Positions 7,861 through 15,889 of a DNA stretch of 64,000 nt are shown piece after piece. Position 1 is the stretch's first letter. Each line of letters starts with the position of its first letter. The notes beneath the pieces were generated by a model that was given only the letters and a program-made list of their open reading frames with translations, did no database searches and was not told the DNA's origin. The DNA comes from G965276765 sp965276765. Its GTDB lineage: Bacteria > Actinomycetota > Acidimicrobiia > Acidimicrobiales > Palsa-688. The stretch spans positions 806,001-870,000 of the forward strand of contig OZ255627.1 in NCBI GenBank assembly GCA_965276765.1, given 5' to 3'. The translations under genes and the position numbers were made by a program.

Positions 7861-8526
7861 TCACACCGGCGCGTACCGCTCGTCGTCTCCGACCTTGAAG
7901 GCCTCTTGGTGGTGCAGCAGGTGCTCGCCGGCATCGACCGGCGGCAGGGCCCGGTTGACGACGCGGTGCACGTTGGCCCGGACGTGTTTCTTGTCCAGGG
8001 CGGCGACCTGGGTGACCAGTGTGTCGAGGGCGGGATAGGCGGAGGCCGCCACCTCGGCCGACGGGTCTGGACCGACGACGCCCCCGGGGGTCTCCCGGCC
8101 GTCTCCTGCGTCGGCGCCGGCCCCGGCGCATGGCCCTCGTGTACTTCCACTCGAGGTGCGCCCAGCCGGTGCGGCGACGAGAAGGGTGAAACCACCCCTG
8201 TCGGTGTGGGCGCCGACGCGGACCTGTCCCTCGAGCGGGGGCCCTCCTGGCCCGGGTAGTTGTTAACGACAAGGTTGGCGAACTGTCCATCGGTCCATGC
8301 CCGCAGGTCATCGGATGGCAGATCGAGTGCCCCTGCGATGAGGGTCATGAGCCTCGACGAGAGCGCCGAGCAGTCCCGGTAGTACGCCGTCCACGCCTCT
8401 ACGAACCCGGTCGGCCGCTGCGGCCACAGCGAATAGCTCTCCAGCTCCTGGACCTCGAGCGCTCGACCAGGTCGGGGACGGGCGAAGCCCTCCGTCGCGG
8501 AGTCGTACCGGCCGGACGTGCCCAGC
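7861..8526 (-). pseudogene. Remnant of isopenicillin-N-synthase-like Fe/2OG oxygenase
   Basis: Reading from about 8526 downwards, one frame gives ESYSLWPQRPTGFVEAW, then ALDLPSDDLRAWTDGQFANL and VVNNYPGQEG, typical of the middle of IPNS-family oxygenases. The frame then changes, and RVGAHTDRGGFTLLVA follows, carrying the HxD iron-ligand motif. VEVHEGHA is found in the first frame again. The N-terminal third is missing and at least two frameshifts are needed. The last ~60 residues (ending VGDDERYAPV at 7861) I do not recognise; they may belong to another gene. It marks one edge of the purine locus. Confidence 0.65.
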
Positions 8527-8966
8527 CCCGAAGGCGCTCGACGTAGTAGAAGTGCCGCTAACCAACGTGGCTATCGACGATCCAATCACTCCACGGGAGC
8601 CGCCTGGGCGACTCCGATGGCCATGACCAAGCCTCCGCTCACCGATCGTCCAGCGGGCGGTCAAGCGCTCCTTGAGAGCGTCCGCCGGTGGATCCCCGAT
8701 CGGCTACTGCGACGCCTCGTGGCGCCAGCCGAGAGTGCCCCGTTGGCGACCAAGCAGGTGTGGTCGGCTACGTCTGTTACCGGCTTTCTCGCGCCCATTT
8801 GGGGCCTACTCGAACCGGTTAGATTGGACAAGAGCGCGACGGGCGGCCCTGCCTTCGGTCACGCGTCGACCCGTTGCGTACGGTCCGACGCCCAAAGCGC
8901 GGCGAGAACCGCCCAAAATCCCGGTTTCCGCCGACCAAGGCCCAGGCTGACATCAGAGGAGAAGAC
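8527..8966. other. Non-coding or decayed stretch upstream of the aldo/keto reductase
   Basis: About 440 bases without a convincing gene. The first part would correspond to the lost 5' region of the oxygenase remnant. The last 20 bases hold the AGAGGAG ribosome-binding site of the aldo/keto reductase. Confidence 0.5.
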
Positions 8967-9965
8967 ATGAGATACCGCAAGCTGGGCAGCTCTGAGCTTG
9001 AGGTCTCCGAGATCGCGCTGGGTTCATGGTTGACCTACGACGGCGGTGTCGAGGCCGACATGACCCGGGCTTGCACCGAGGCTGCGTTCGACGCTGGGAT
9101 CACCTTCTTTGACACCGCCAACGTCTACGGCGAAGGCGCCGCAGAAGTCGCGTGGGGACAAATCCTTTCGGCTCACCTGCGAGACTCCTACGTGCTGGCG
9201 ACCAAGGTCTACTCTCCGATGTCCGAGATGGACTTTGGACTATCGGCAGCGCAGATCACCACCCAGCTCGACGCGTCGCTGAAACGTCTGCGGGTCGATT
9301 ACGTCGACCTCTATCAGGCGCATCGGTTCGACTCCGACGTCGCGATCGAGGAGACGATCGAGGGGTTCCAGAACGTCGTTGCCTCAGGCAAGGCGCGCTA
9401 CATCGGTTTCAGCGAATGGACGCCGGAGCAAATCCAGGCCGCGATCGACATTGCCGGGCCCGACCTGTTTGTCTCCTCCCAGCCGCAGTACTCCATGCTG
9501 TGGCAAGCCCCCGAGGATCAGGTGATGCCGTTGTGCGCGGCCAACGGCATCTCCCAGATCGTGTTCTCCCCGCTGGCGCAAGGCGTCCTCACCGGCAAGT
9601 ACCGCCCAGGACAGCCCTTTCCCAGCGACTCCCGAGCCGCTAATAAGCAATCGCGGGCGGACATGGCTGCCGAGATCCTAAACGAGGACACGATCGCCGC
9701 AGTCGAGCGACTGCGGCCTATCGCGGCGGCGGCCGACATGTCTCTGCCGGAGATCGCTCTGGCCTGGGTGCTGCGCCGCGGCGAGGTCGCTGCCGCGATC
9801 GTCGGAGCCTCGCGGCCCGAGCAGATCAACGCCAACGTCAAGGCGTCCGGGATCACCCTCAGCCCTGACCTGCTCACGGCGATCGACGACGCACTCGGTG
9901 ATGCACCGCGGCGGGGACAAACCATCACCGAGGGGGCCAGCGAGGGCATCACCCACCGAGACTGA
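8967..9965 (+). CDS. Aldo/keto reductase (potassium-channel beta-subunit-like subgroup)
   Basis: The 332-residue protein has the AKR catalytic tetrad in order: Asp and Tyr in FFDTANVYGEGAAE (about residues 50-63), Lys in LATKVYSP (about 87), and His in VDLYQAHR (about 120). The C-terminal NADPH-binding segment is GASRPEQINANVKASG. Early RKLGSSELEVSEIALG is typical of the AKR6/11-like branch. The start is ATG 8967 after AGAGGAGAAGAC, a good ribosome-binding site. It probably reduces reactive carbonyls; its substrate is not known. It stands alone between degraded DNA and the Dph6-like gene. Confidence 0.9.
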   Translation: MRYRKLGSSELEVSEIALGSWLTYDGGVEADMTRACTEAAFDAGITFFDTANVYGEGAAEVAWGQILSAHLRDSYVLATKVYSPMSEMDFGLSAAQITTQLDASLKRLRVDYVDLYQAHRFDSDVAIEETIEGFQNVVASGKARYIGFSEWTPEQIQAAIDIAGPDLFVSSQPQYSMLWQAPEDQVMPLCAANGISQIVFSPLAQGVLTGKYRPGQPFPSDSRAANKQSRADMAAEILNEDTIAAVERLRPIAAAADMSLPEIALAWVLRRGEVAAAIVGASRPEQINANVKASGITLSPDLLTAIDDALGDAPRRGQTITEGASEGITHRD

Positions 9966-10117
9966 GCCGTCCGTCACAGTTCCGCAACCACGACGACTCG
10001 GCAGTCTCACGCCGGCCTGGGGCCGGCGCCCGAGCGGCCCCTAGCCACGCCCGTTAGACGAACGTGCGTCCTACGGGACAGCCTCGGTCGGTCAAATACC
10101 TAGGTCGGTCTCATCGC

Positions 10118-10816
10118 TCAGCGACCGTTCGCCGGGCTGCCACAACCTTTCCTCGCCGTGTCGGGCAGGACGTCGCAGAACACGAACCCATCGCGGACGA
10201 CGACCTCGCCCGTGCGCACGTCAATCGGGCTCGTGAAGCCGGGACCGTCCCAGACGAACGTGTGGAACTCACCGCCCTCCCCGCACGGATCGACATCAGG
10301 GGGCAGATCGGCGAGGAGCTGGTCGTCGAAGGCCCGACCCGCGAACGACGCCGGCAATTTCGTCGGATCGACGCAGGTCAGCACCGCTCGAACGCCGCCG
10401 GCGACCATCTGGCGCGCTAACCGGCCCGTTGGCCGCCCCCACAGCGGAAAGAGCGGTCGCACGCCTTTGCCGGTCAACGCCTGCTCTCGGTAGGCGCGCA
10501 CGTCGGCCAGGAACAGGTCACCGAACACCATGGCCTCGACACCCTCCCGTGTCGCCATCTCCATCGCCGCGGCCATGCGGCTCTCGTAAACCTCGTTCGG
10601 GCACGGAGAAGGAATCTCGACGACGTGCAACGGAAGGCCGAGCCGGTCCGCCTGGGCGTCGAGCAGTGCGCGTCGGACCCCGTGCACTGCCACCCGGTCG
10701 GCGTCCGCGTTCACGGTGACGAGCAAGCCGGAGACGTTCACGGCAGGGTCATCACGGACTGCTTGGAGTGCGTAGGTGCTGTCTTTGCCACTGCTCCAAC
10801 TCATCCACGCACGCAT
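10118..10816 (-). CDS. Dph6-like ATP-dependent ligase (adenine nucleotide alpha-hydrolase fold)
   Basis: The 232-residue protein carries the PP-loop SWSSGKDSTYALQAV at its N-terminus, then CPNEVYESRM, VFGDLFLADVRAYREQ and GRAFDDQLLADLPP. C-terminal GEGGEFHTFVWDGPGF is the signature of the diphthine-ammonia-ligase family. Bacteria do not make diphthamide, so the bacterial members act on some other substrate that is not established. I take ATG 10816 as the start, just before RAWMSWSSGKDS; an upstream ATG at 10843 is less likely. It is monocistronic. Confidence 0.82.
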   Translation of the reverse strand: MRAWMSWSSGKDSTYALQAVRDDPAVNVSGLLVTVNADADRVAVHGVRRALLDAQADRLGLPLHVVEIPSPCPNEVYESRMAAAMEMATREGVEAMVFGDLFLADVRAYREQALTGKGVRPLFPLWGRPTGRLARQMVAGGVRAVLTCVDPTKLPASFAGRAFDDQLLADLPPDVDPCGEGGEFHTFVWDGPGFTSPIDVRTGEVVVRDGFVFCDVLPDTARKGCGSPANGR

Positions 10817-11196
10817 CGCCACGATCCCATACGACCACGGCACCTCAAAGCGAGCAACCTCGGAAGCCGTCCACGCTCAGCCCACCGCGGAAAAGATGCT
10901 TGCGGGCGTCGTCGAGTTGCCCAGCTTCCGATAGCACTCGCCAACGTAGAGATGCAACGACGGGTAGAAACCGGCCACCGGGCTCGTCACCCCGGCCTGC
11001 GCGGCCCGCTCATCAGTGACCAGAACGGCCGCCCGTAACGCCCGCAGGTTTCCCCGGCCAACTCGCGCGGGTCGTCTTGCACGTCGGGCGGGCCGACACT
11101 GGACTCATTCCACCCACTGGCCACCTCGCCCCGCCCCCACGAGATGACGGTGACGCCGTCGTGGAACTCAGCGCCCCTCGCCAGCGTCGAAGGCGG
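10817..11196. other. Intergenic stretch without recognised gene
   Basis: Between the start of the Dph6-like gene and the lipoprotein remnant I see no supported coding region. Short frames on both strands are low-complexity Arg/Ala/Pro-rich and look like GC-rich shadows. Confidence 0.4.
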
Positions 11197-11788
11197 ATGG
11201 CAGCCCACTCCCGCCTCCTCACGCTCCCGGTCGCGGCCGTCCTCAGCCTCGCCGTGCTCATCTCGGCCTGCAGCTCCACGCCTCCGGTCGTCAGCCACCA
11301 CGGCGCCTCCACTCCGACGACCGCGGCCGTCGGGACGAACACCGTGCCGCACAACAGCAACAGCATCCAGCTACTCGGCGCCTCCCTCATACCCGCCACG
11401 ACCCGCTCACTCGCCGTCACCGCCGGCACAGCATCATCGAGGGACCACCCCCACACCCTGACGCCGGGGCCGCGATCGCCAGGCGGCGTTCGATAGTCGC
11501 CGGCCTGCCGGTAGTGGGCAAGACGGCCCGGCTCGACCCGGTCTTCTGCTCGCCGCCGGCGCCGCAGACCTTCACCTTCACCGTCACGGCGAGGGCTGGC
11601 GACGGGCGTCGGGTGGCGACGGTGACCGAGGGTGGCGTACCGTGCAGCCCGTCGACGGGAGCGGTGACCGTCTCCGGCCCGGTCATGTGCCGGTGCGCCT
11701 GCTCGACCACGGCGCGCTCTCCCGCTCGATCGCTGACTACGACGGTCCGCCAGGGTTGGCCTCGCCGCGACGGAAGAGCGGAGCGTGA
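11197..11788 (+). pseudogene. Secreted lipoprotein-like gene, frameshifted
   Basis: From ATG 11197 the product begins with a basic n-region, a hydrophobic core (LLTLPVAAVLSLAVLISAC) and the lipobox LISAC, so the N-terminus is a clear lipoprotein signal peptide. The frame degrades after about residue 75. Other frames then continue with VFCSPPAPQTFTFTVTARAG and finally DHGALSRSIADYDGPPG to a TGA near 11788. These fragments look like one protein split by two or more frameshifts. No named domain is recognised. The gene is either decayed or badly sequenced. Confidence 0.4.
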
Positions 11789-11841
11789 GGCCGACCCCGG
11801 TAGTGGTCGCGGCCTGCCTCTGCCCATCGCCGCGTCGCTGA

Positions 11842-12213
11842 CGGCCTGCGCGGCGCACGAGCACCCCATCCCCGCCGATTCTCGCTTTTGGGGGCCCCGT
11901 CGCCGGAAACCTCTTAATCGGACCGGCCTTCGTAGGGGGCGGCCTGGCGACCGATCCGCGCGGCCACCATCTCAGCCCAGGTGCCCCGGGCCAGGCGGGC
12001 GGCGATAACCACGGCCTGCTCTTCATCCGCAACGTTGCCTGGGGGCGCTGCGTGGGAACGTTCTCTGGCTACGGGCGTTCGGTGAACGGGCAGCCTGCCG
12101 AGTGTCCGCTCATCGGTCCTCCGCCGAAGAACCTGGGTGTTGCTCGCGTCAACGTCGAGCTGCCGGTTGGTCGAGTTGGCCTGATGGGCGTGGCCGCCGG
12201 TATGCCATGCTGA
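11842..12213 (+). other. Open frame without start codon, possible protein fragment
   Basis: A stop-free 124-codon frame with protein-like composition (GLLFIRNVAWGRCVGTFSGYG; GVARVNVELPVGRVGLMG) but no ATG or GTG at its 5' end. It may be the C-terminal part of the same exported-protein locus as the lipoprotein remnant just upstream, or chance. The next ~200 bases (to 12415) show no gene. Confidence 0.25.
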
Positions 12214-12415
12214 TGCGCCAGCTAGGTGACTGAGCAGAAAGGCGGCCGCCTGACGATCTGCCTCCGAACGACCGAGATCGCCCACTGTGTTGAGTCATCT
12301 GAGGATTTTGAAGGCCTCCTGAGCCATCGTGGGCGGACCCATTTGGGCGAATTGCGCTGCGAGCCGAAAAACGGCATTTCCTGGTTACCCACCTAGGTGC
12401 CGTCGTCTGTGATTG

Positions 12416-12928
12416 TCAGTACGGGTCGACGGTGGGGGTGTCGGGGATGGTCGGGTCGAGCCGGTGGGCGGCGCGTTGGCCGCGTCGGGCGGGGGGGATC
12501 ACGGTGGTGGCACCACCGAGGCCGAAGTCGGGGGGCATGTTGACGTAGATGGTTTCGTAACGGTCAAGGATGTAGGTTTCGTGGAAGACGCCGATGTCGC
12601 CGTTGTCACGGATGCGCTGGTTGAACTTCCGCCAGGCTGGGAGGTGCGCGTGGTCTTTGGCGGTGGCGTAGGCGTTGAGCTTCTCGGGGTTCTCCCAGTA
12701 CTGCACGAGCAGTACCGTGAGCCCGCTCAAGTAGGTGTTGGCGCCGAGTAGTCCTAGGTCGGGGTGGCGGCGGAGCTCGTTGAGCATTCGGGGCATGGAG
12801 GTGAACACGGGTATCCACTTGTCGAGCTTCCAGGGCCGGTTGATGCGCACGCCGATGAGGAAGGCAACGGTTCCGGGGGGTGCGTCTGCGGTTGTCCGCC
12901 CTTTGGTGACGGTTTTGGCGATGGTCAT
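12416..12928 (-). CDS. DUF4188 domain-containing protein
   Basis: The 170-residue protein matches the DUF4188 family: AFLIGVRINRPWKLDKWIPV near residue 22, MPRMLNEL, VLLVQYWENPEKLNAYA near 85, then HLPAWRKFNQRIRDNGDIG, FHETYIL and NMPPDFGLGGAT. The family has a dimeric alpha/beta-barrel look and is often called monooxygenase-like, but no activity is established. AAGGGA precedes the ATG. It is the third gene of a minus-strand operon with an SDR and a Ser-rich repeat protein, downstream of two copies of a TetR-type operator. Confidence 0.8.
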   Translation of the reverse strand: MTIAKTVTKGRTTADAPPGTVAFLIGVRINRPWKLDKWIPVFTSMPRMLNELRRHPDLGLLGANTYLSGLTVLLVQYWENPEKLNAYATAKDHAHLPAWRKFNQRIRDNGDIGVFHETYILDRYETIYVNMPPDFGLGGATTVIPPARRGQRAAHRLDPTIPDTPTVDPY

Positions 12929-12950
12929 GGGTCCCTTGTCTCGTTGCTTG

Positions 12951-13757
12951 TCAGCTGGGCCGGACGTTGCGTTCGGCCATGCGGGCCATCACGGCTCGGG
13001 GCATGACCCGGTAGCCGCTGGCGAGGAGGCGGTTGGCGGTGCCGGGGATCACGGTGGGGCCGCGGCCGGTGTCGAAGTACCGCAGCGCGGCGGCGGCGAC
13101 GTCGGTGGGGGACTGGCGGCCGCGGGTGAGGAACTGCTTGGTGGGGTTGGCGGTCTCGAAGAACGCTGTTTCGGTAGGGCCGGGGCAGAGGGCCATCACC
13201 CGTAGCCCAGCCGGCTGGGTCTCGGCCCACAGCGCCTCGGTGAAGGACAGGACGAAGGCTTTGGAGGCGGCGTAGACGGCCATCGTGGGGATCGGTTGGA
13301 ACCCGGCGGTCGACGCGACATTGATGACGCCGCCCCGCCGGCGGGCGACCATGTCGGGCAGGAGCGCACGGGTGAGCGCGACCAGCGAGACGCAGTTGAG
13401 CTGGATCTCACGACCGATCGCCCCGGGCTCCTGGTCGACGAGGCGGTCGTGGGATCCGACGCCGGCATTGTTGACCAGCACGTCCACGGTGACCCCGTTC
13501 GAGGTGAGCGTGCTGGCGAGGGCCTCGGCGCTGCCCGCCTCGGCGAGATCGGCGGTGTGCGCGGACACGGACAGGCCGTCGTGTCGCTGGCGGAGGTCGG
13601 CGGCGAGGTCGTCGAGGCGCTGGCGGTTGCGGGCGACGAGCACGAGGCGGACGCCATGATCGGCGAGCTGGCGGGCGAATTGCTCGCCGATGCCGCTGCT
13701 GGCGCCGGTGACCAGGGCGGTCATGCCGGCCTCGATCACTGCGGGGTTGCGAGCCAT
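12951..13757 (-). CDS. Short-chain dehydrogenase/reductase
   Basis: The 268-residue SDR shows the cofactor motif TGASSGIGEQFARQL (about residues 17-31), NNAG in VLVNNAGVGSH, and the catalytic Ser...YxxxK set in INVASTAGF and YAASKAFVLSFTEAL. After PGPTET it ends with a 60-residue tail. GGAAGGA lies 8 nt before ATG 13757, which fixes the start. It probably uses NADP(H) on a lipid or xenobiotic carbonyl. It lies 50 bp after the Ser-x-x repeat gene and 22 bp before DUF4188, all under the palindromic operators at 14183-14239. Confidence 0.9.
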   Translation of the reverse strand: MARNPAVIEAGMTALVTGASSGIGEQFARQLADHGVRLVLVARNRQRLDDLAADLRQRHDGLSVSAHTADLAEAGSAEALASTLTSNGVTVDVLVNNAGVGSHDRLVDQEPGAIGREIQLNCVSLVALTRALLPDMVARRRGGVINVASTAGFQPIPTMAVYAASKAFVLSFTEALWAETQPAGLRVMALCPGPTETAFFETANPTKQFLTRGRQSPTDVAAAALRYFDTGRGPTVIPGTANRLLASGYRVMPRAVMARMAERNVRPS

Positions 13758-13807
13758 GGAAACAATCCTTCCCATCGATGAGAGGTACGAGACGGAGCGG
13801 CTCCGGA

Positions 13808-14152
13808 TCAAAGCGCGAGGTTGAGGGCGCGGAGGAGGTGGGCGAGCACAGGCACCCCGTGGATGGCGCCGACCTGGCCGTAGCTGTTGACCGAGGCGAT
13901 CGACCCGACTGAGCCGATGGAGGCGATTGACGCGAACGACCCGATGGAGCAGATGGACGCAACCGATGCGAAGCTGGCGACCGACCACGCACTCGCCGCG
14001 GCGGCGATCGACGCGAAGCTGCCCAGCGAGGCGATGCTCTCGGCGGAGGAGTGCGAGGCGATGGACCGGGCGCTGCGGTGTGACGCGATGGACTGGCGGC
14101 GACGCCACCAGGGGGAGGGGATGGGCTGGGGGTGGGCGGTGAGCTGTGACAT
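13808..14152 (-). CDS. Ser-x-x triplet-repeat protein of unknown function
   Basis: The 114-residue protein has a basic, proline-containing N-terminus (HPQPIPSPWWRRRQ) and then about 23 consecutive triplets with serine at every third position from residue 21 to 90, such as SIASIGSVGSIASVNS. The middle position is mostly Ile, Val, Phe or Ala, and the third is Ala or Gly. A short tail (GVPVLAHLLRALNLAL) follows. Strict three-residue periodicity with small and hydrophobic partners suggests a repetitive coil or solenoid rather than a globular fold. GAGAGG precedes ATG 14152. It is the first gene of the operon with the SDR and DUF4188. I know similar Ser-rich actinobacterial proteins but no function. 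Confidence 0.72.
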   Translation of the reverse strand: MSQLTAHPQPIPSPWWRRRQSIASHRSARSIASHSSAESIASLGSFASIAAAASAWSVASFASVASICSIGSFASIASIGSVGSIASVNSYGQVGAIHGVPVLAHLLRALNLAL

Positions 14153-14182
14153 GACGACCTCTCGGAATGAGGGTGATGAGAG

Positions 14183-14239
14183 CTTGACACTGTCAAGCAG
14201 GACTCGATCAGGATGCCACATCGCCTTGACAGTGTCAAG
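14183..14239. promoter_or_regulatory. Two copies of TetR-type operator CTTGACA-N-TGTCAAG
   Basis: CTTGACACTGTCAAG at 14183-14197 and CTTGACAGTGTCAAG at 14225-14239 are perfect 15-bp palindromes, with centres 42 bp apart. They lie 30 bp upstream of the Ser-x-x repeat/SDR/DUF4188 operon. The same sequence occurs twice beside the TetR gene at 15.8 kb. The palindrome contains TTGACA, so it may overlap a -35 box. Confidence 0.8.
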
Positions 14240-14304
14240 CCGATGGTCAGGAGATCGCTTTGCCAACTCTCGGCGGCGGCAGGGGGCCTCCCCGCCGAGG
14301 AGCT

Positions 14305-15089
14305 CTACCCCAGGGCGGTCATGCGGTCGAGGAGGCGGGTGGCGGCATCCGATCGGTTGTGATCCCAGACGTGGCGTTCCTCGTAGAGCGCCTGGGCCCG
14401 CGGCAGCAGCACGCCGTAGTCGACCAGGCGGCCGATGGTGTTCTCGCCGGCGAGGATGCTCCGATCGTCTCGCCGGCCAGCGGGTAGTGGTCGGGCAGGA
14501 CGTTTCGCATCGACAGGTTGAGCTCCGCGCCCGGCCATCGGGGATCGCCCAGTCGAGCGCCGATCGGCGACAACCACCGCCCGAGCGCCATGCGAGGATC
14601 GGCGACCAGCGCGTGGATGAAGAGGACCCGGCCCAACGCCACGTCCATGAAAAACCGCTCGACGGCCAGCTCGGCCTCCGCGAGGTGGCGGTGCTTGATG
14701 TAGCCGGCCACGATGCTGGCGTTGTGCGCCCGATACCACGCCAGCGGCGAGGGGCGCTCGAGTAATTGCACCCAGCGGGCCACGGCCGGACGGCCCGGTG
14801 AGCCGTCCTGCGTGTCGAGGAGATGGCTCGCTTCCCACGCGTCACGCAGCAGGCCTTCGTCGACGGCCTGCCACCAGGCGCTCCCGGGCTGGGCCGAATC
14901 GAGCGGGGCGAACACCCCTCGGGCAGCCTGCCAGCGCATGAACGCCAGCTCGGCGCGCCGGTAACACCGGACCGACGGCCTGCCGGGACGCTGGTCGTAG
15001 AACGCGGCGGCGACACACAGTCGTCGCCGCACATCGCCGCGTGCCGCAGCGATCGTCGACTCAGCCCTCTCCGCCGCGCTCTGGGTCAC
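14305..15089 (-). pseudogene. Conserved actinobacterial hypothetical protein, frameshifted near its 3' end
   Basis: The main frame (from ATG 15089) gives about 220 residues: FYDQRPGRPSVRCYRRAEL, FMRWQAARGVFAPL, WYRAHNASIVAGYIKHRHL, then RNVLPDHYPLAGET. The frame then breaks near 14450, and a second frame finishes GRLVDYGVLLPRAQALYEE to a stop at 14305. The break falls in an imperfect short duplication of a GGCCGGCGAGA-type sequence. I recall similar proteins in mycobacteria, unnamed. Its start overlaps the end of the TetR gene by 29 bp, so it is co-transcribed with the regulator. Confidence 0.6.
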
Positions 15090-15798
15090 GACGAAGGAAC
15101 GCTACGTCGCTTGCGACCGCCTCCTCTCGCTGGCGGTGGCGCTGATGGGGCCGGGCCTTCGGGCGGTCGCCCCCCGACGCGAAGACGCGGTCGGTGAACA
15201 CGTCGGCCAGGCGGTGAGCCAGCTCAGCTCCCGCTTCCGGGCCCCGGGCGCCTGCCGCCGCTGGGAGCGCCCCGTCGCGGACAAGCACGACCAGCCCGTG
15301 GACCAGCGCCCAGCTCGTCAACGACATCTCGGTGACGTCGGCCGCCGAGGCAGGAGACCCGGACGCGTCCTGCACCGCCGAGGCGAGCGCTCCGAGGGCA
15401 CGGGCCTGGGCGTCAAGCAGTCGTGGGTCACCCGGATGCAGCTCGCTCGGGCGGAACATCAAGTCGAACAGCGCCGGGTTGGCCAACCCGAAATCGATGT
15501 ACGCCTTGCCCAGCGCGGCCAGCGGCCACCCCTCCGCCGCCTCGACCGCGGCTTCGAGCGCGACGGTCAGGGCGTCGAAGCCCTCGGCCGCCACCGCCGT
15601 CAACAGCCCCGCGCGGTCCTCGAAATGGTACTTCGGCGCGGCATGCGACACCCCCGCCCGCCGGGCCACCGCCCGCAGGCTGATGTGCGCATGACTGTGC
15701 TCGGCCAGCTCCACCCGCGCCGCCCCCAAGAGCGCCTCCCGGGCGCCCGCCGTCTCCGAAGCCGAAACGGAATCGGAATCGGAAGTCGATGTAGCCAC
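15061..15798 (-). CDS. TetR-family transcriptional regulator
   Basis: The 245-residue protein has an N-terminal helix-turn-helix (SLRAVARRAGVSHAAPKYHFEDRAGLL, about residues 37-63) preceded by a Ser/Asp-rich leader. The ligand domain includes FGLANPALFDLMFRP, typical of the TetR_C_33-like group. GTG 15798 is used as the start since it follows GAGGATGTTGTC and leaves the operators upstream. It is divergent from the DHA2 exporter, with two CTTGACA-N-TGTCAAG palindromes between them, and two more stand before the SDR operon. It most likely represses itself, the exporter and that operon. Confidence 0.88.
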   Translation of the reverse strand: MATSTSDSDSVSASETAGAREALLGAARVELAEHSHAHISLRAVARRAGVSHAAPKYHFEDRAGLLTAVAAEGFDALTVALEAAVEAAEGWPLAALGKAYIDFGLANPALFDLMFRPSELHPGDPRLLDAQARALGALASAVQDASGSPASAADVTEMSLTSWALVHGLVVLVRDGALPAAAGARGPEAGAELAHRLADVFTDRVFASGGDRPKARPHQRHRQREEAVASDVAFLRRDPERGGEG

Positions 15799-15815
15799 GA
15801 CAACATCCTCGTCGA

Positions 15816-15874
15816 ACGTACTTGACACTGTCAAGTACGTGTGCGACAGTGGACTCGAGCTTGACAGTGTCAAG
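15816..15874. promoter_or_regulatory. Divergent operator pair between TetR gene and DHA2 exporter
   Basis: The first site at 15816-15840 extends to a perfect 25-bp palindrome (ACGTACTTGACA-C-TGTCAAGTACGT). The second, CTTGACAGTGTCAAG, is at 15860-15874. Centres are 39 bp apart. They fill the space between the GTG starts at 15798 (minus) and 15890 (plus). Confidence 0.82.
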
Positions 15875-15889
15875 CCGAGAGGAGCCACC

